Shown one piece after another: positions 61,826-64,000 of a DNA stretch of 64,000 nucleotides. The stretch lies in assembly GCA_020086605.1 (NCBI GenBank), contig JACBWW010000020.1, forward strand, positions 18,472,289-18,536,288, in the 5' to 3' direction. The notes beneath the pieces were generated by a model. The model had not been told where the DNA came from. It was given only the letters and a program-made list of their open reading frames with translations, and did no database searches. Made by a program: the position numbers and the translations under genes. The number at the start of each line of letters is the position of its first letter. Position 1 is the first letter of the stretch. Source of the stretch: Lanius collurio (Eukaryota; Chordata; Aves; Passeriformes; Laniidae).

Positions 61826-64000
61826 GAAACTGGTTTTGTGGTGTAGCTGTATCTATATTTACTATCAATTGTTTTATATTTGTCTACCTATAAGACAAAT
61901 GTTCTTATGGCATCTAAGAACATAAAAGTTGTTGATCCACTTCTTAAACTTCTTTGTGTGGCTGGATGCATAAGAGCATTCAATAACCTCCAAGAGCTTA
62001 TTCTTTATCATTGTAACAATGTAAATTTATAGTTGGTGGAACGCTGTGCTGGAGAAACACAGTCCTCTGTTTTTTCTATTTGGATATGCACACTGTTTCA
62101 TTTCTACAGAATCTATGAAGTTTGTGCAAAGTGTGCCTTTATTTTTTCTTTTGCAAAATACTCTAAAAATTTATTCTTTCTCTATCACTTTTCCTTCCAT
62201 CTACCTGCTACATCTTCAGAGTCAATAAGAAAATACTTATAGTGCTAATGTGTCTGCTCTTAAAACAAACCAAGGAAGGCTGTTTGTCTGTTTCCTGAGA
62301 AAATACTTGGGAGACAAATATAATTATTACTGTTTTCTTGTAGAAACTACTAGTTACTCAAAATAAATTCTGACTTGCCAAAGAATAGGGAATTATTGGC
62401 TTACTTCAGAGAGATTCCTTCCTGGTATCATTTTATTTAGTATCATTAACCTTAGCTACACTGACTTAAAGCAGCTGGCATGATCATTAGAAGAAAGAAG
62501 TTTTCCTTTAGACATTCTAAGGGTGCAGATAGTAACCATAAAGATAACTTTGCGGGAGAAAACTACATAGCATAACACCTTACTAATACTGCATATGTAA
62601 AATTAGTAAAAATTTAATAATCTTAATATGTTAAGTACTTTAATATGTAACTAACATGTGAATATGTATTTTATCAATGTACTAAAATATTATTAATACT
62701 TTAAAAATATCACAGCTGTGAAAAGCCTCCAGCTTTTATGCATTTAAACATAATTTAAATGTCTGGACAAAAAGCACTTTTGAGGAAACTGAGGGACTGA
62801 AGACAAGAGTTACCAGGGAAACCCTCCCAGTGGGGTGGTTTTGTTATAATTTTTCATCACTTGCCACTACTAGGAATCTGTTTCTGGGCACTGTAAGACA
62901 CAGAATGTTGGGTCTGACCTTGATGTACAATGTCATCATTCTTATGTCCTGTTTTCTTATGACTTTCCTTGTACAGAATATCCAATTACAAATCCAAGAA
63001 AACCCAACATTTCTGAAAGCCTTACACCTGTTACTGTTTCCCCTTTGGAGAGACAGAAGTAAAAGCTGACATTTATAATATTTGTACTCATTTTAATTGA
63101 GTGCCTATTTTGTCTACTTCCTAACTTACTAAAAATCAAGAACACTCAACTTTTTTATGAACAAACTTTATCCTAATTGATCTTTCTGAAAAGTTGAATA
63201 CAGTACAGCTTAGATCTCCTGGAACTCAGAGAAGAGTTGAGCTTCCTTATTCTATCAGCCAAACGCACACACTGTGTAATGAGCTGTGGATGAGGTTGCA
63301 GTGGCAGGAATGTGTTTGGTCACTCCAGCATCTGGGTTGATGCTGAGAAGTCTGCCTGCTGCTCTTCCCCAGATGAGATGGCTTGACTCTCTACAGATGT
63401 GTGATGAATTCTTCATGCCTCTTTCTGTAGGGGTAATAAAATTGTTCATCCCCTCCAGGGAATTCATTACACTTTCCAGGGGAAGACTTCCTCCAGTCTC
63501 CTGTATGAAGGGCAACACCTGATCCACAGAGCTAGATAATGCTGGGAGAAAATCACCTGGCTTTTCTTCCTTCTCTCTCTCTTTTCCCTATTTCCAGCAA
63601 GTATTAAAATTGCAATGGTAATTAGAAGGATGCTGTGATGAGACTAAGGAGGGCATTAATAGCTGCAGCAAATTTTTCAAAGGTTGTTTCCATCCAGGAA
63701 TGGGATAGAACTGTATTGGTACAGTGCAGTAACTTAATTTTGTTAGGGAATCGGGGCATATACTAATTTCTTTTACAAATATGAACAAAGACATATCTGC
63801 AACATGAACACCAATCAGGTTGGGAGATAACAACCATATTTAATGTACCAGTGCAACCACATGGTATACATCTCAGCTTATGCTGAGCTACATGCTTCTT
63901 AATTTTTCTTTTTTAACTCAACAAAACCCAAAAACCCTCAAAACTGTTCAACATTTAAATTAAAACCAGAGGATTTGGTGGTTTCTACAGTAATCTGACC
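61826..64000. other. Upstream non-coding sequence at the right edge
   Basis: AT-rich unique sequence. A stretch at 63255-63527 is open in frames on both strands (90 codons minus, 78 codons plus) and is less AT-rich, but I recognise neither product and see no matching splice sites. No transposon was recognised past the CR1 fragment. Confidence 0.45.

Noticed and set aside
61623..61868. 81-codon minus-strand ORF
   Set aside because: Most of it is the degraded C-terminal end of CR1 ORF2 in an old fragment.
1..64000. CRISPR arrays, bacterial operons, tRNA or rRNA genes, endogenous retroviral genes
   Set aside because: I looked for regularly spaced direct repeats, cloverleaf-type tRNA boxes, rRNA core words and retroviral gene signatures and saw none. 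The vertebrate genomic context also makes the bacterial features inapplicable.

Overview
This window is vertebrate nuclear DNA, most probably from a bird. Four things point that way: AT-rich non-coding sequence with few CpGs, GT-AG introns tens of kilobases long, CR1 (chicken repeat 1) retrotransposon fragments as the only interspersed repeats I can recognise, and very low repeat density. Turtles and crocodilians also carry CR1, so the call is avian by preference rather than by proof.

The one gene I can support is DLC1 (deleted in liver cancer 1, a Rho GTPase-activating protein of the DLC/STARD family), on the minus strand. The window holds the 5' part of the long-isoform transcript. In transcription order: a 5' UTR plus large first coding exon (39758 down to 38597, start codon at 39646, 350 codons), a 35.8 kb intron, a 50-codon exon (2825-2676), a 2.5 kb intron, and a 47-codon exon (171-31). 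Splice sites are canonical and all three junctions are phase 0. The 447 residues encoded here are the acidic, serine-rich N-terminal extension specific to the long isoform. The SAM, RhoGAP and START domains must lie on exons beyond position 1. The first coding exon starts at a splice acceptor, so at least one 5' non-coding exon and the promoter lie above 39759, in this window or beyond it. I give one weak candidate near 54.9-55.4 kb.

Layout: 1-171 exon; 172-2675 intron; 2676-2825 exon; 2826-38596 the giant intron, with CR1 pieces at about 11.8, 14.7, 15.4 and 23.3-24.1 kb and a GC-richer patch at 16.3-16.7 kb; 38597-39758 exon with upstream ORFs; 39759-64000 upstream non-coding sequence (5' intron, promoter or intergenic), with CR1 pieces at 40.4, 51.8 and 61.6 kb, a 27-base poly(A) at 45.0 kb, and a long inverted repeat at 61.2 kb.

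No tRNA, rRNA, CRISPR array or viral gene was recognised, and I do not see a previously undescribed system. The observations most worth checking are the upstream ORF cluster in the DLC1 leader, the 18-bp stem inverted repeat at 61.2 kb, and two exon-like blocks with good splice signals (16.4 kb plus strand, 54.9 kb minus strand).
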